64,000 nucleotides of DNA from an uncultured Opitutia bacterium (GCA_903881475.1 CAIRTK010000066.1:1-64000); one strand, 5' to 3'. Positions 45,823 through 54,260 are shown, numbered from the stretch's first letter. Notes: generated from the letters alone by a model not told the origin. Program-made: numbers and translations.

Positions 45823-46605
45823 TCACTCCTTCTTCACCAGCGAGTCGTGCCACTTGTGCAGCAGATACCAGTGGAGGAGGTTGACCCCGCCGACGAAGAT
45901 GAAGCCCAGCAGGCAGGCCACGAAGCCGGTGGCGAAGAGGGCGGGGGTCTTGAGCTGGGAGGAATAGGCGAGGGTCATGTAGCCGATGCCGCCCTGCCCG
46001 TTGATGGTGCTGCCGGCGAGGAAGTCGCCGACGATGGCGCCGATGGGGGCGAGCGTGCCGGCGATTTTCATGCCGGTGAGAAAATACGGCATCGCCCCCG
46101 GGATGCGCAGGTAGCGGATTTCCTGCCCGCGGGTCGCCTTGCACATCAGGAAAAGCTCCTGGAGGTTCCGGTCCACCGAGATGAAGCCCATCGTGGTGTT
46201 GGCCACGATCGGGAAAAACCCGATCATGAAGGTGATCGCGACGATGCTGGGCAGGCCCTGGCCGAGCCAGAGCACGAAGATCGGCGCGAGAATCGTCACC
46301 GGCATCATCTGCATGATCAGGATGTAGGGATAGAAGGACTCCTTGATGAGCCGGGAAAAGCCCAGGACCATGGCGAGCAGGAAGCCGCCGCCCACCGCCA
46401 TCAGGAAGCCGAGCATGGCGCCGCGCGAGGTGATGAGCACCGCGGCGAACAGGGTGCTCCGCTCCTGCCAGGCGGCCTTCAGGATCTCGCCGGGCGTGGG
46501 CAGCAGCCAGGCCTCCACGTGGCAGACCCGCCGCACCGTGTACCAGAGCGCGATCAGCAGCGCGCCGGCGCAGAGGGGATTGATCCAGGAGCGAAGGCGT
46601 TTCAT
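45823..46605 (-). CDS. ABC importer permease (SsuC/TauC/ThiX-type)
   Basis: A 260-residue inner-membrane protein with about six helices and the binding-protein-dependent permease signature near KIAGTLAPIGAIVGDFLAGS (the E-A-A loop contacting the ATPase). Length and sequence fit permeases of the nitrate/sulfonate/taurine and pyrimidine-precursor importers. It lies eight bases downstream of the ATPase gene. ATG 46605 is followed by a short basic N-terminus, as expected. Confidence 0.9.
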   Translation of the reverse strand: MKRLRSWINPLCAGALLIALWYTVRRVCHVEAWLLPTPGEILKAAWQERSTLFAAVLITSRGAMLGFLMAVGGGFLLAMVLGFSRLIKESFYPYILIMQMMPVTILAPIFVLWLGQGLPSIVAITFMIGFFPIVANTTMGFISVDRNLQELFLMCKATRGQEIRYLRIPGAMPYFLTGMKIAGTLAPIGAIVGDFLAGSTINGQGGIGYMTLAYSSQLKTPALFATGFVACLLGFIFVGGVNLLHWYLLHKWHDSLVKKE

Positions 46606-46612
46606 GGCGGGG

Positions 46613-47374
46613 TCAGTGGCGGACGGCGCGCAGCGCGTGCGAGGTTTCGGCGAGCAGCTTCAGGAACTCCGGCGTCTCGCGCAGCTCCGCGGTGCGCGGG
46701 TACGCGAACGGCACCGGGATCACCCCGGCGATGCGCCCCGGGTTGGCCGACAGCACTACGATGCGCGTCGAGAGAAACACCGCCTCGGTGACGGAGTGGG
46801 TGACGAAAAACGCGGTGAACGCGTCGCGCTGCCGGATTCTCAGCAGGTCCTCGTTGAGCTGGTCGCGGGTCATTTCGTCCAGGGCGCCGAACGGTTCGTC
46901 GAGCAGCAGGATGGCCGGCGCCACGCTGAGCGCCCGGGCGATCGAGACGCGCATCTTCATGCCGCCGGAAAGCTGCCACGGGTATTTCCCGGCGGCGGCC
47001 TCCAGCCCCACGATCTGGAGCATCTCCCGCACCCGGGCCTCGCGGTGGTAGGCGGTGTCGCCCCGCAGCAGCAGCGGCAGCTCCACGTTGGCCGCCACGC
47101 GCCGCCACGGCAGGAGGTTCGCGTCCTGGAACACAAAGAACATTTCCTCGCGAGCGTTGACCGGCGTCATGCCATCCACCACCAGGCTGCCCGTGCTGGC
47201 GTCCGTCAGGCCGGCGATGAGGCGCAGCAGCGTGGATTTGCCGCAGCCGCTCGGCCCGATGAAGCTGATGAATTCCCCGCGGTCGACGGCGAGGTTGATC
47301 CCGTCGAGCACGAGGGGGCCCGTGCCAAAGCGCTTGCCGATATTGTCGATCCGGACGATCGGGGGATTGGTCAT
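46613..47374 (-). CDS. ABC importer ATP-binding protein (SsuB/TauB/ThiZ-type)
   Basis: A 253-residue ATPase with Walker A GPSGCGKSTLLRLIAGLTD (about residues 39-46), Q-loop FVFQDANLLPW, signature LSGGMKMRVSIARAL, Walker B ILLLDEPFGALDE and switch His in FVTHSVTEA. The short distance to the permease gene and shared strand mark one transporter. It follows the FAD oxidase gene by 33 bases, tying the oxidase to uptake. Confidence 0.93.
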   Translation of the reverse strand: MTNPPIVRIDNIGKRFGTGPLVLDGINLAVDRGEFISFIGPSGCGKSTLLRLIAGLTDASTGSLVVDGMTPVNAREEMFFVFQDANLLPWRRVAANVELPLLLRGDTAYHREARVREMLQIVGLEAAAGKYPWQLSGGMKMRVSIARALSVAPAILLLDEPFGALDEMTRDQLNEDLLRIRQRDAFTAFFVTHSVTEAVFLSTRIVVLSANPGRIAGVIPVPFAYPRTAELRETPEFLKLLAETSHALRAVRH

Positions 47375-47407
47375 GCGGCGGGAATCGGCGGTCGCGGGGC
47401 GGCGGTT

Positions 47408-48838
47408 TCAGACTGCGGTGCCGGCCAGGGTGCCGGCCGCGGGGGCGAAGGGGTTCTGCGGATAGGACTTCATCTTGCCCGGGTTCAGCAAGGCATGCGG
47501 GTCCAGCTCGGCCTTGAGCGCCCGCTTCTCGACGATGTTCGGATGGCGCCCGCCTTCCTCCAGGTAGAACGTGTGGGGATTCGCGATGAACACCCCAATT
47601 TCGGCGCAATAGTCGAGCAGCTCCTGGAGCCGGGCCTCGGACTTGAAGTACACCAGCGGGATGCCGCCCATGCCGACGTTCTCGCCGGAATGGGTCCCGA
47701 TGTCCTCGCGCGTCATCTTGGGGTTGCCCGCGATCCATTCGAGGTGGAGCAGGACCTCGCCCGGGAATTTTTTTTCCAGCAGGGCGAACTGCTCGCGGAA
47801 ATTCCGGCCGAATCCCGCCTGCACATAGGTCAGGGTGGGGTCGCTCTTCATCGCCCAGAGCGTCGTGTGGTTCCACGTGTAGTCCGTGATGAACGGCGGC
47901 TTGGGCGGGTCGGAGAACGGCGTGCGGTAGACGCAGGCCAGGCCCGCGGCCGCAGCGTCGGCGATGATCGCCTCGGCCTGGGTGCGCGCGACGAGCAGGA
48001 AGGTGACATGCTCGCCGGTGCGGAAGTATTTCACCAGCGGCTTGAAGAACGACGGGATCGGCCACTGGAACTGCGTCACCAGGCGCTTGCCCCACGCGGC
48101 GTGGTGCGCGGCGTCGTCGCTCCAGGTCACGAGCTTCTCCCAGTCGGGCGAGCTGATGATGAGCTGTTCGTAGTCCACCTTCGGCGCCAGCCGCATCTCG
48201 ATCTCCACCATGATGCCGGTCGTGCCGTAGGTGTGGAGCGCGCGCTTGGAGTCGCCCTCCTCGAGTTTCAGGAGCCGCGGGGTTTCCTCGCAGGAGAGCA
48301 GGGTGACGGACTTGACGTTGCCCGGGGCGTTGATGCCGCCCCAGGTGATCGAGCCGATGCCGCCGGAGCCGCCGCAGAAAAACCCCGCCATGGAACTCTT
48401 GACCCAGGTCGAGGGCATGCAGCGCAGCTCCCAGCCGGCCTTGCGCGCCTCGGCCTCGATGGTGCCAAGCCGGGCGCCGGGTTCCACGCGCACCACGCCG
48501 TCGGGCGTGAGCTCGAGGATCCGGTCCAGCCGGGCCAGGTCGAGCACGACGCCGCCGAACAGCGGGACACACTGGCCGTAATTGCCGGTGCCGGCGCCGC
48601 GCACGGTGACGGGCACCCGGGCGCGGGCGCAGGCGGCGACGGCGGCCTTCAACTCCTCCAGGGTGCCGGGCCGGACGGCGACATCCGCGCGCTTGTCGTC
48701 GAGCTGGCGCTTCAGCACCGGCGAATACCAGTAGAAATCCTTGGAGAGGGTCTCGAGCGCCTCCCCGGTGTCGATCACGTTGGCCGGCCCCAGCAACGCG
48801 CGCAATTCGGGGATCAGGGTGGTGGGAAAGGCGGGCAT
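47408..48838 (-). CDS. FAD-linked oxidase (GlcD/VAO-type)
   Basis: A 476-residue flavoenzyme. The N-terminal FAD-binding domain of the vanillyl-alcohol-oxidase/PCMH family is clear: VAVRPGTLEELKAAVAACAR, VTVRGAGTGNYGQCVP, GVVRVEPGARLGTIEAEAR, GFFCGGSGGIGSITWGG. A cap domain follows, ending in the DPHALLNPGKM motif typical of GlcD-like enzymes. It should oxidise an alcohol, alpha-hydroxy acid or cyclic amine. ATG 48838 is preferred over one 16 codons upstream. It heads the minus-strand uptake operon and is divergent from the amidohydrolase operon, so it is probably a catabolic step for the imported compound. Confidence 0.88.
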   Translation of the reverse strand: MPAFPTTLIPELRALLGPANVIDTGEALETLSKDFYWYSPVLKRQLDDKRADVAVRPGTLEELKAAVAACARARVPVTVRGAGTGNYGQCVPLFGGVVLDLARLDRILELTPDGVVRVEPGARLGTIEAEARKAGWELRCMPSTWVKSSMAGFFCGGSGGIGSITWGGINAPGNVKSVTLLSCEETPRLLKLEEGDSKRALHTYGTTGIMVEIEMRLAPKVDYEQLIISSPDWEKLVTWSDDAAHHAAWGKRLVTQFQWPIPSFFKPLVKYFRTGEHVTFLLVARTQAEAIIADAAAAGLACVYRTPFSDPPKPPFITDYTWNHTTLWAMKSDPTLTYVQAGFGRNFREQFALLEKKFPGEVLLHLEWIAGNPKMTREDIGTHSGENVGMGGIPLVYFKSEARLQELLDYCAEIGVFIANPHTFYLEEGGRHPNIVEKRALKAELDPHALLNPGKMKSYPQNPFAPAAGTLAGTAV

Positions 48839-49156
48839 GGGCAGGATGTCAGCAGGAATACTGCCATAAATTCCCGCTTCCGCCACTGCAGGTCACGCCT
48901 TTTGTGCTGGGGAAGATGGCACGCATTGCCCCAATGCGTTGGCTGGCTCCGTCTGCGATTCAATGCGGATCACGATGCTCAACGCCTTGAGGACAACGCG
49001 TTCCACCTTCCGACGCGGGCTTGGCGTCCGCCTTGCGCGGCCCGAAGTGGCGACCGTTTCGTGATTTTGAAGACTGTTTTCGCCCGGACCGGGCGACGAA
49101 TGGACCGGCCGTGGCATATCCCCTGCTCCCCGCGGGCGTCCCTCCTTAATCGCCGC
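48839..49156. promoter_or_regulatory. Divergent intergenic region between the FAD oxidase and amidohydrolase operons
   Basis: These 318 bases must hold the promoters of both divergent operons. Part of the space (48909-49011) is a palindromic repeat pair. No gene is seen: the amidohydrolase frame stays open far upstream, but that extension lies antisense to the oxidase gene. Confidence 0.5.
48909..49011. repeat. Dispersed palindromic repeat R2, copy a (inverted pair)
   Basis: The arm 48909-48950 (core CGCATTGCCCCAATGCGTTG) and the inverted arm 48977-49011 (core AGGACAACGCGTTCCACCTT) are imperfect reverse complements. Related sequences lie at 50486-50522 and 58036-58166. The core is itself nearly palindromic. 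Confidence 0.7.
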
Positions 49157-50431
49157 ATGCTCATTCTTCGCCGGGCCCTGGTGCCCGTATCCCTGCTGCC
49201 TGGTCCGTTGGCCCGGACGGCCGTCGACGCTGTCGAACCGGCGTTGCTTTGCGATGTGACGCTGGAGGCAGGGCGGATCACGGCGGTGGCTGCGGCCGGG
49301 GCAATGGCGCCCGCGGCCGGTGCGGTGGTCGAGGATCTCGAGGGCGCGCTGGTGTGGCCGGGGCTGGTTGACGCCCATGTCCACCTCGACAAGGCGCACA
49401 CGTGGCACCGCGCGCCCAACCGCAGCGCCACGTTCGCGGAAGCGCTCATGGTGCTCGGCCGGGACAAGGACCACTGGACGGCCGCCGACCTGGAGCGCCG
49501 GGCGGAATTTTCGCTGCGCTGCGCCTATGCGCATGGCACGCGGATCATCCGCACCCACGTGGACACCGGCCTGCCCTGGGCCGAGACCAGCCATGCGGTG
49601 ATGGCCGCCTTGCGGTCGAGGTGGGCCGGCCGCATCGAGCTGCAAACGGTGCCGCTGTGCGGGACCGGCGATTTTTCCACGGCGCGCGGCGAAAAAATCG
49701 CCGACCTCGCGCTGCGCCACGGGGCCAGCGCGCTGGGCGGCTTCGCCGTCATGTCGCCGGAACTGCCGGCCCACTTCGACCGGGAGCTCGCCATCGCCCG
49801 CGAGCGCGGGGTCGGCCTTGACCTGCACGTGGATGAGAACGGCAATCCCGGCTCCGAGTGCCTCCGGCTCGTCGCCGAGGCCGTGCTGCGCACCGAATTT
49901 CCGTATCCGGTCGTCTGCGGCCACTGTTGCAGCCTCGGGGTGCAGCCGCCCGCCCGGCAGCGGGCGACCCTCGATCTCGTCAGGGCGGCCGGCCTGAAGG
50001 TGATCTCGCTGCCGCTGTGCAATCTTTACCTGCAGGACCGGCGGGCGGCGGATGCCTTTCCCCGTCATCCGTCGTGGCGCGGACTCACCCTCATCCAGGA
50101 CATGCTCGATGCCGGTATCCCGGTCGCGTGCGCGAGCGACAACGTCCGCGACGCCTTTTTTGCCTATGGCGATTTCGACCTGCTCGAAGTTTACGCGCAA
50201 AGCGTGCGGCTCGCGCATCTCGACACGCGGCTGGCGGAGTCCGTGCGGGTCGTCAGCGCCACGGCGGCGGACATCGTGGGCCGGCCCGATGCCGGCCGGA
50301 TCGCGCCGGGCGCCCCGGCGCAGCTGGTGATCACGGCCGCCCGCTCCTTCAGCGAGTTGCTGAGCCGGCCGGCCGCGCCGCTGCGTCGATGGCGAACGGA
50401 TCCACACGCCGGAATTGCCGGACTATCGTGA
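49157..50431 (+). CDS. Cytosine-deaminase-type (CodA-like) amidohydrolase
   Basis: A 424-residue metal-dependent hydrolase. The metal ligands are visible: HVHLD (H74, H76) in WPGLVDAHVHLDKAHTWH, a His in LDLHVDENGNPGSECL, His in PVVCGHCCSLG and the catalytic Asp in CASDNVRDAFFAYGD. The S-D-N-V-R-D-x-F block is typical of the cytosine/creatinine/isocytosine deaminase subgroup, which act on exocyclic amino or imino groups of rings. ATG 49157 gives the expected N-terminal beta-sandwich. It is the first gene of the plus-strand operon leading to the creatininase and Rid genes. The exact substrate is not readable from sequence. Confidence 0.87.
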   Translation: MLILRRALVPVSLLPGPLARTAVDAVEPALLCDVTLEAGRITAVAAAGAMAPAAGAVVEDLEGALVWPGLVDAHVHLDKAHTWHRAPNRSATFAEALMVLGRDKDHWTAADLERRAEFSLRCAYAHGTRIIRTHVDTGLPWAETSHAVMAALRSRWAGRIELQTVPLCGTGDFSTARGEKIADLALRHGASALGGFAVMSPELPAHFDRELAIARERGVGLDLHVDENGNPGSECLRLVAEAVLRTEFPYPVVCGHCCSLGVQPPARQRATLDLVRAAGLKVISLPLCNLYLQDRRAADAFPRHPSWRGLTLIQDMLDAGIPVACASDNVRDAFFAYGDFDLLEVYAQSVRLAHLDTRLAESVRVVSATAADIVGRPDAGRIAPGAPAQLVITAARSFSELLSRPAAPLRRWRTDPHAGIAGLS

Positions 50432-50485
50432 ACTCGGCAGCTGAAGATAATGGATTGAAACGCGGGGCGCCGCGGCTCCAACCCG

Positions 50486-50522
50486 CAGCCAACGTGCTGG
50501 GGGCAACGCGTTCCACCTTCAA
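50486..50522. repeat. Dispersed repeat R2, copy b (single arm)
   Basis: Contains AGCCAACGTGC and GGGCAACGCGTTCCACCTTC, matching the inverted arm of the repeat at 48977-49011. It lies in the 148-base gap between the amidohydrolase and DUF2165 genes. Confidence 0.6.
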
Positions 50523-50579
50523 GCGCATGATCCCGGCTGACTGCTTCCCGGTTGGCGTTTATCCTGCTATGGATTTCCC

Positions 50580-51083
50580 ATGATCATCCGCCTTGCCAAG
50601 GCCGTGCTGGCCGCCGCCCTCGGGTTTTTCCTGCTCATCGTCGTATTCAACAACCTCACCGACTACGGCTCGAACTACGGTTTCGTCTTCCACGTCCTCG
50701 CGATGGACACGTCCTTCCCGGGCAACCAGCTCATGTGGCGCTCGATCCACAGCGAGCCGGTTTACCATGCCTTCTATGTCTCGATCATCCTCTGGGAGGC
50801 GACGGCCTGCACCCTGCTCTTTGCCGGGGCCTGGAAGCTCTGGGCGGCCCGCGCCGCGGCGGCGGCGACGTACAACCGCGCCAAGAGCCTCGCCGTGCTC
50901 GGGCTCACGCTGAACCTCCTGCAATGGCTCGTGGCTTTCCTGACCGTCGGGGGCGAATGGTTTGTCATGTGGCAGTCCAAGACCTGGAACGGCCAGGATG
51001 CCGCCGCCCGCATGTTCATGGTGGCGGGGATCATCCTGCTCTTCGTCAACTCGCGTGACGAGGAACTCGCCCCCGCGGCCTGA
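50580..51083 (+). CDS. DUF2165-type small integral membrane protein
   Basis: A 167-residue membrane protein with four predicted helices: about 5-25 (AVLAAALGFFLLIVVFNNL), 65-88, 100-122 and 140-155. The motifs NNLTDYGSNYGFVFHVLAMD and TWNGQDAAARMFMVAG are characteristic of DUF2165. Function unknown. It sits between the amidohydrolase and creatininase genes on the same strand, so it may aid transport or sensing of the substrate. Confidence 0.85.
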   Translation: MIIRLAKAVLAAALGFFLLIVVFNNLTDYGSNYGFVFHVLAMDTSFPGNQLMWRSIHSEPVYHAFYVSIILWEATACTLLFAGAWKLWAARAAAAATYNRAKSLAVLGLTLNLLQWLVAFLTVGGEWFVMWQSKTWNGQDAAARMFMVAGIILLFVNSRDEELAPAA

Positions 51084-51102
51084 CTCGTTTTCATACCGAC
51101 CC

Positions 51103-51873
51103 ATGGCCGCCCCGATCACGCCGCTCTGCATTGCCGATGACGCCACGTTCTGGCCTTGGCGCACCTGGACCGACTTTGCGCGCCTGACGACGGCCCAGAA
51201 AGCCGCCACCACCGTGATCGTGCCCGTCGCCGGGTTTGCCGACTGGGGCCTCGGCCACGCGCTCGACGCCGAGGAGCTCGTGCTCACGCACCTCATCAAG
51301 GCGGCCGTCGCCCAGTCGCCCGCCGGGTTCACCCCGCTCGTGATCCCGCCGCTGCGCTTCGTGCTCGGTCCCGACCCGGCCTGCGCCTTCGCGGTCGATC
51401 CGCCCACGGCCCATGCGCTCCTGCGCGAGGTCGCGCTCTCGATCAAGGCGACCGGCTTCGGGCGCCTTATCCTGTTCAACGCCAGCCCATGGAACGAGGA
51501 GCTCTGCGCCGCGGCCAGCCGCGACCTGCGCATCGAGCTCGGGTTGCAGATTTTCCGGATCAACCTCGGCATGATCGACCTCGATTTTCATCCCGTGCGC
51601 AGCAAGACCCGCCGCCAGGTGCAGACCCTCGTGACCGCGCTGACCGGCCGTGCGCCGGACCCGCAGCCGGACACGCCGGCGGCCCCGGCCTTCTGGGCCG
51701 ACGAGCGCATCCGGCCGCTGGCCGGACCGGCCGTTCCGCCGGAGGCCGCGGCCAGCGAGGGCGCGGCCATCCTCGCCACGGCCGTGGCCCGGGTCGTCGG
51801 GCTCTTTGGTGAGATCGCCGCCCACCCGCCGCTCGCCCGCGATGGCGCCCTGGTCACGATGACGCCCCCATGA
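51103..51873 (+). CDS. Creatininase-family protein lacking the metal ligands (probable pseudoenzyme)
   Basis: A 256-residue protein related to the creatininase encoded immediately downstream. Where that enzyme has PVGAIEQHGPHLPVSVD, this one has PVAGFADWGLGHALDAE: the Glu and His ligands are replaced by Ala and Trp. The NTHGGN motif is replaced by NASPWN, and no equivalent of HANEAET is seen. The overall layout (start strand VIVPV, helix LLREVALSIKATGFGRLILF, late PPEAAASEGAAIL) is retained. Its stop overlaps the start of the canonical gene (ATGA), implying matched production. It may be a structural or regulatory partner in a mixed oligomer. The relationship is weaker than typical, so the family call is tentative. 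Confidence 0.65.
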   Translation: MAAPITPLCIADDATFWPWRTWTDFARLTTAQKAATTVIVPVAGFADWGLGHALDAEELVLTHLIKAAVAQSPAGFTPLVIPPLRFVLGPDPACAFAVDPPTAHALLREVALSIKATGFGRLILFNASPWNEELCAAASRDLRIELGLQIFRINLGMIDLDFHPVRSKTRRQVQTLVTALTGRAPDPQPDTPAAPAFWADERIRPLAGPAVPPEAAASEGAAILATAVARVVGLFGEIAAHPPLARDGALVTMTPP

Positions 51874-52673
51874 GCTTTCCCATTTTTCCCCGTTACCGGG
51901 ACCGTTACCTGCCGGCGCTGACGCCGGCGCAGATCGCCGCGCTGCCGGACCGGGCGTGGGCGCCCGTGATCGTCCCGGTGGGCGCCATCGAGCAGCACGG
52001 ACCGCACCTGCCCGTTTCGGTGGATTCCTTCCTCGGCCAGGTCTGGGTGGAGCAGTTGCTCCCCCGTCTGCCGGCCGGCGCCTCGTGCTACATCGCGCCG
52101 CCCATCACCATTGGCAAAAGCAACGAGCACACCGGCTTTCCCGGCACGCTCATGATCTCCAAGGACACGCTGCGGTCGCAACTGCTCGTGATCGCGCGCC
52201 AGCTGCACGCCTGGGGCTTCAAACAGATGGCTATCCTCAACACCCATGGCGGCAACATGGCGGTCAACCAGTATACGCTGCGCGAGATCAACGCCACGAT
52301 CGGCCTGCGGGCGGGCAGTCTGCAAAACCGCCATTCCATCGATGTCCCGCCGCAGGAGGCGACCTACGGCTATCACGCGAACGAGGCCGAGACGGCCCTC
52401 ATGCTGGCGGCCTCCGGGCCCTACATCAAATCCGGCGCGGTCTGCGAGTACTATGCCAAACTCGGCGACACCCGCGACCTGCGGCCTGAGCGGGCGGGGG
52501 CCACCTTTGCGTGGGTCTCGCAGGATCTGTCCAAGAGCGGCATCATGGGCGACGCCACCGCGGGTACCGTCGAAAAGGGGGAACGCTGGATCGCGCACTC
52601 GGCCGAGGGGCTCGCGAAGGCCGTTGCTGCGCTCTGCGCCGAAGGCCGCGCGCTGGCGGGAGTTTCCGCATGA
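51870..52673 (+). CDS. Creatininase-family amidohydrolase (metal ligands intact)
   Basis: A 267-residue enzyme of the creatinine amidohydrolase/FAPy deformylase family, which opens cyclic amides or cleaves formamides. Key motifs are present: PVGAIEQHGPHLPVSVDSFL with Glu, His and Asp ligands (about residues 37-48), ILNTHGGNMAVN, and GYHANEAETALM with the bridging Glu. It overlaps the ligand-less paralogue upstream and the Rid gene downstream by four bases each, so the three are translated as a block. Creatinine is one possible substrate; other lactams or formamidopyrimidines fit equally well. Confidence 0.88.
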   Translation: MSFPIFPRYRDRYLPALTPAQIAALPDRAWAPVIVPVGAIEQHGPHLPVSVDSFLGQVWVEQLLPRLPAGASCYIAPPITIGKSNEHTGFPGTLMISKDTLRSQLLVIARQLHAWGFKQMAILNTHGGNMAVNQYTLREINATIGLRAGSLQNRHSIDVPPQEATYGYHANEAETALMLAASGPYIKSGAVCEYYAKLGDTRDLRPERAGATFAWVSQDLSKSGIMGDATAGTVEKGERWIAHSAEGLAKAVAALCAEGRALAGVSA

Positions 52674-53074
52674 GCCTGAAAAAAAGCTTCGTCTATCCCG
52701 GCGGTCACGCCGCGCCGCGCGGTGCGTACAGTCCCGGCCTGAAAGTCGAGCTGCCGGGTGGCGGCGTGATGCTGTTTGTCACCGGCCAGCTCGCGCGCGC
52801 GCCGGACGGCTCGGTCGTCGCGCCGTTCGATGCGACCGCGCAGACGGATTATATCTTCAGGCTGATCGGGGAGATCCTGGGTGCCGCCGGGATGGACTAC
52901 GGCGACGTCGTCCGGGCGCAGACTTACCTGACGAACATGACCGATTTCCCGAAATTCTCCGCCGTGCGCGACCGCTATTTTGGCGCCTCGAAGCCCGCGA
53001 GCACCCTGCTCGAGGTCAAAGGCCTGGCTCATGACGGCTGCTGCGTCGAGGTCGAGGTGACGGCCATGAAGTGA
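52670..53074 (+). CDS. Rid (YjgF/YER057c/UK114) family protein without the RidA arginine
   Basis: A 134-residue protein of the Rid family, trimeric in known members, which hydrolyses reactive enamines or imines, or acts in specific catabolic steps. The fold is clear from MLFVTGQLARAPDGSVV, AGMDYGDVVRAQTYLTNMTD and the C-terminal VEVEVTAMK. The arginine that binds the substrate carboxylate in RidA (T-R-S-C-V-E-V in E. coli) is replaced: here the strand reads PASTLLEV. This places it outside the classical RidA group and suggests a pathway-specific substrate. It overlaps the creatininase gene by four bases and ends the operon. Confidence 0.87.
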   Translation: MSLKKSFVYPGGHAAPRGAYSPGLKVELPGGGVMLFVTGQLARAPDGSVVAPFDATAQTDYIFRLIGEILGAAGMDYGDVVRAQTYLTNMTDFPKFSAVRDRYFGASKPASTLLEVKGLAHDGCCVEVEVTAMK

Positions 53075-53170
53075 GCCGCGGCTGCTGGCGGTACCCCGGT
53101 TGAGGTAGTCCCAGGGGCGGCCGTGTTCTACCCTTGATCGGCCCCGGGTTATCGGCAACAAAGCCGGGCA

Positions 53171-53776
53171 ATGATGCGTTCCTCCCAAACCCCACTGTCC
53201 TCCGCCGTTTCGGCGGCATTGGCCGCGGCGATTTTCGCCCTGGCCGTTTCCGGAGCGGCTGTCGCGGCCGACATCCCGATAACAATTGCCGCCTCGCCGG
53301 CCGCCGCCTCAGCCACCGCGACCACGGCTGAAATGCTCCCGCTTACACCGGTGCGGCTGCAAAAACTCGTCCAGTTGAACCTGACCAACGGCGAGGATGA
53401 TGTCATCGCCGCCCCCTTTGCGGTGGCCCTGCAGTTGTCCAAGGCCGGCGAGAAGGTCGTGGGTCACCAGACCATTTTTGACCTGGGGAACAACAAGGTC
53501 ATCTTCAGCCGGCTGACGGGCCCGGTGGAGGGCTTCAATCTCGGATTGGTGGCCAGCGACGGGATCTACGTGTTCCGGGTGGACAAGGACCTGAACCTGG
53601 TCGCCGCTGCGCAGAAAATGCTCGGGGCGGAAGTGGCCCCCATCCCGGAGGAAAAGGCCCGGAGGAACCTGGCCGTGGTGTGCGATCTCCTGGCGAAGAT
53701 CTCGGACCATGTGGATTTCTCGGCCGCCTCCAGCCAGCCGGCAGCGCCGCTCCCCGCCGCGCCGGCCGGGCATTGA
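53171..53776 (+). CDS. Secreted hypothetical protein
   Basis: A 201-residue protein with a signal peptide (VSAALAAAIFALAVSGAAVA) ending near residue 33, an Ala/Thr-rich linker and a compact mature domain (about 55-180) with VRLQKLVQLNLTNGEDDVIA and NLGLVASDGIYVFRVDKDLN. I do not recognise the family. It starts at ATG 53171 or the adjacent ATG 53174. Its stop overlaps the TTG start proposed for the next gene, so the two probably work together in the envelope. Confidence 0.65.
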   Translation: MMRSSQTPLSSAVSAALAAAIFALAVSGAAVAADIPITIAASPAAASATATTAEMLPLTPVRLQKLVQLNLTNGEDDVIAAPFAVALQLSKAGEKVVGHQTIFDLGNNKVIFSRLTGPVEGFNLGLVASDGIYVFRVDKDLNLVAAAQKMLGAEVAPIPEEKARRNLAVVCDLLAKISDHVDFSAASSQPAAPLPAAPAGH

Positions 53777-54165
53777 ACCACGGGGTCGTCCCGTCGCGGC
53801 CGGCCGTTTTCGGCCGGCTGAGCCGGCAAACCGTCAATCGGGTCACCGTCCTGCTGCTGGCAGCCGGTCTCGGCGGCGCGCTGCTCCTTGCGCTGCTGCT
53901 GCCGCCGGAGGAGCCAAACCCGCTGGGCGACCCGATGGACTCGAGCAAGTATCTGCACGACCTGAAGGCGATCGGTGGCGAGGCGAATGTCCTGTCCGCT
54001 CAATTCCAGGATTGGTTCGCGGGCCTCTGGCACGGTCCGGCGCTGGCCCGGACGGTGGTCGTGCTCACTCTGGCCGTGACCCTGGCCTTCCGGTTCCTGG
54101 CCATGCCTCCGGGTCCGGCCGCTGGACCGGTGAGAGAAAAGCCTTCGGAGCCGGGTCCCAACTGA
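53773..54165 (+). CDS. Hypothetical two-helix membrane protein
   Basis: A 130-residue protein starting with TTG at 53773, overlapping the previous stop (TTGA). It has a membrane helix at about 25-45 (VTVLLLAAGLGGALLLALLL), a soluble loop (SSKYLHDLKAIGGEANVLSA, then QFQDWFAGLWHG) and a second helix at about 95-112 (VVVLTLAVTLAFRFLAM). No family was recognised. A longer version from 53680 would overlap the upstream gene by 97 bases and is less likely. Confidence 0.5.
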   Translation: MNHGVVPSRPAVFGRLSRQTVNRVTVLLLAAGLGGALLLALLLPPEEPNPLGDPMDSSKYLHDLKAIGGEANVLSAQFQDWFAGLWHGPALARTVVVLTLAVTLAFRFLAMPPGPAAGPVREKPSEPGPN

Positions 54166-54260
54166 GCCGGCGGGACCGCGGATAAGCGGCAAGCTTTCTG
54201 AAACCGGAGTTGAAACGCAAAGGAGCGAAGCGGCTAAGGTCGGATTGAAGGGTTGGGGTA

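Noticed and set aside
46343-49156. Amidohydrolase frame open nearly 940 codons upstream of its start
   Set aside because: The extension is antisense to the FAD oxidase and ABC ATPase genes and shows no domain; the protein makes sense from ATG 49157.
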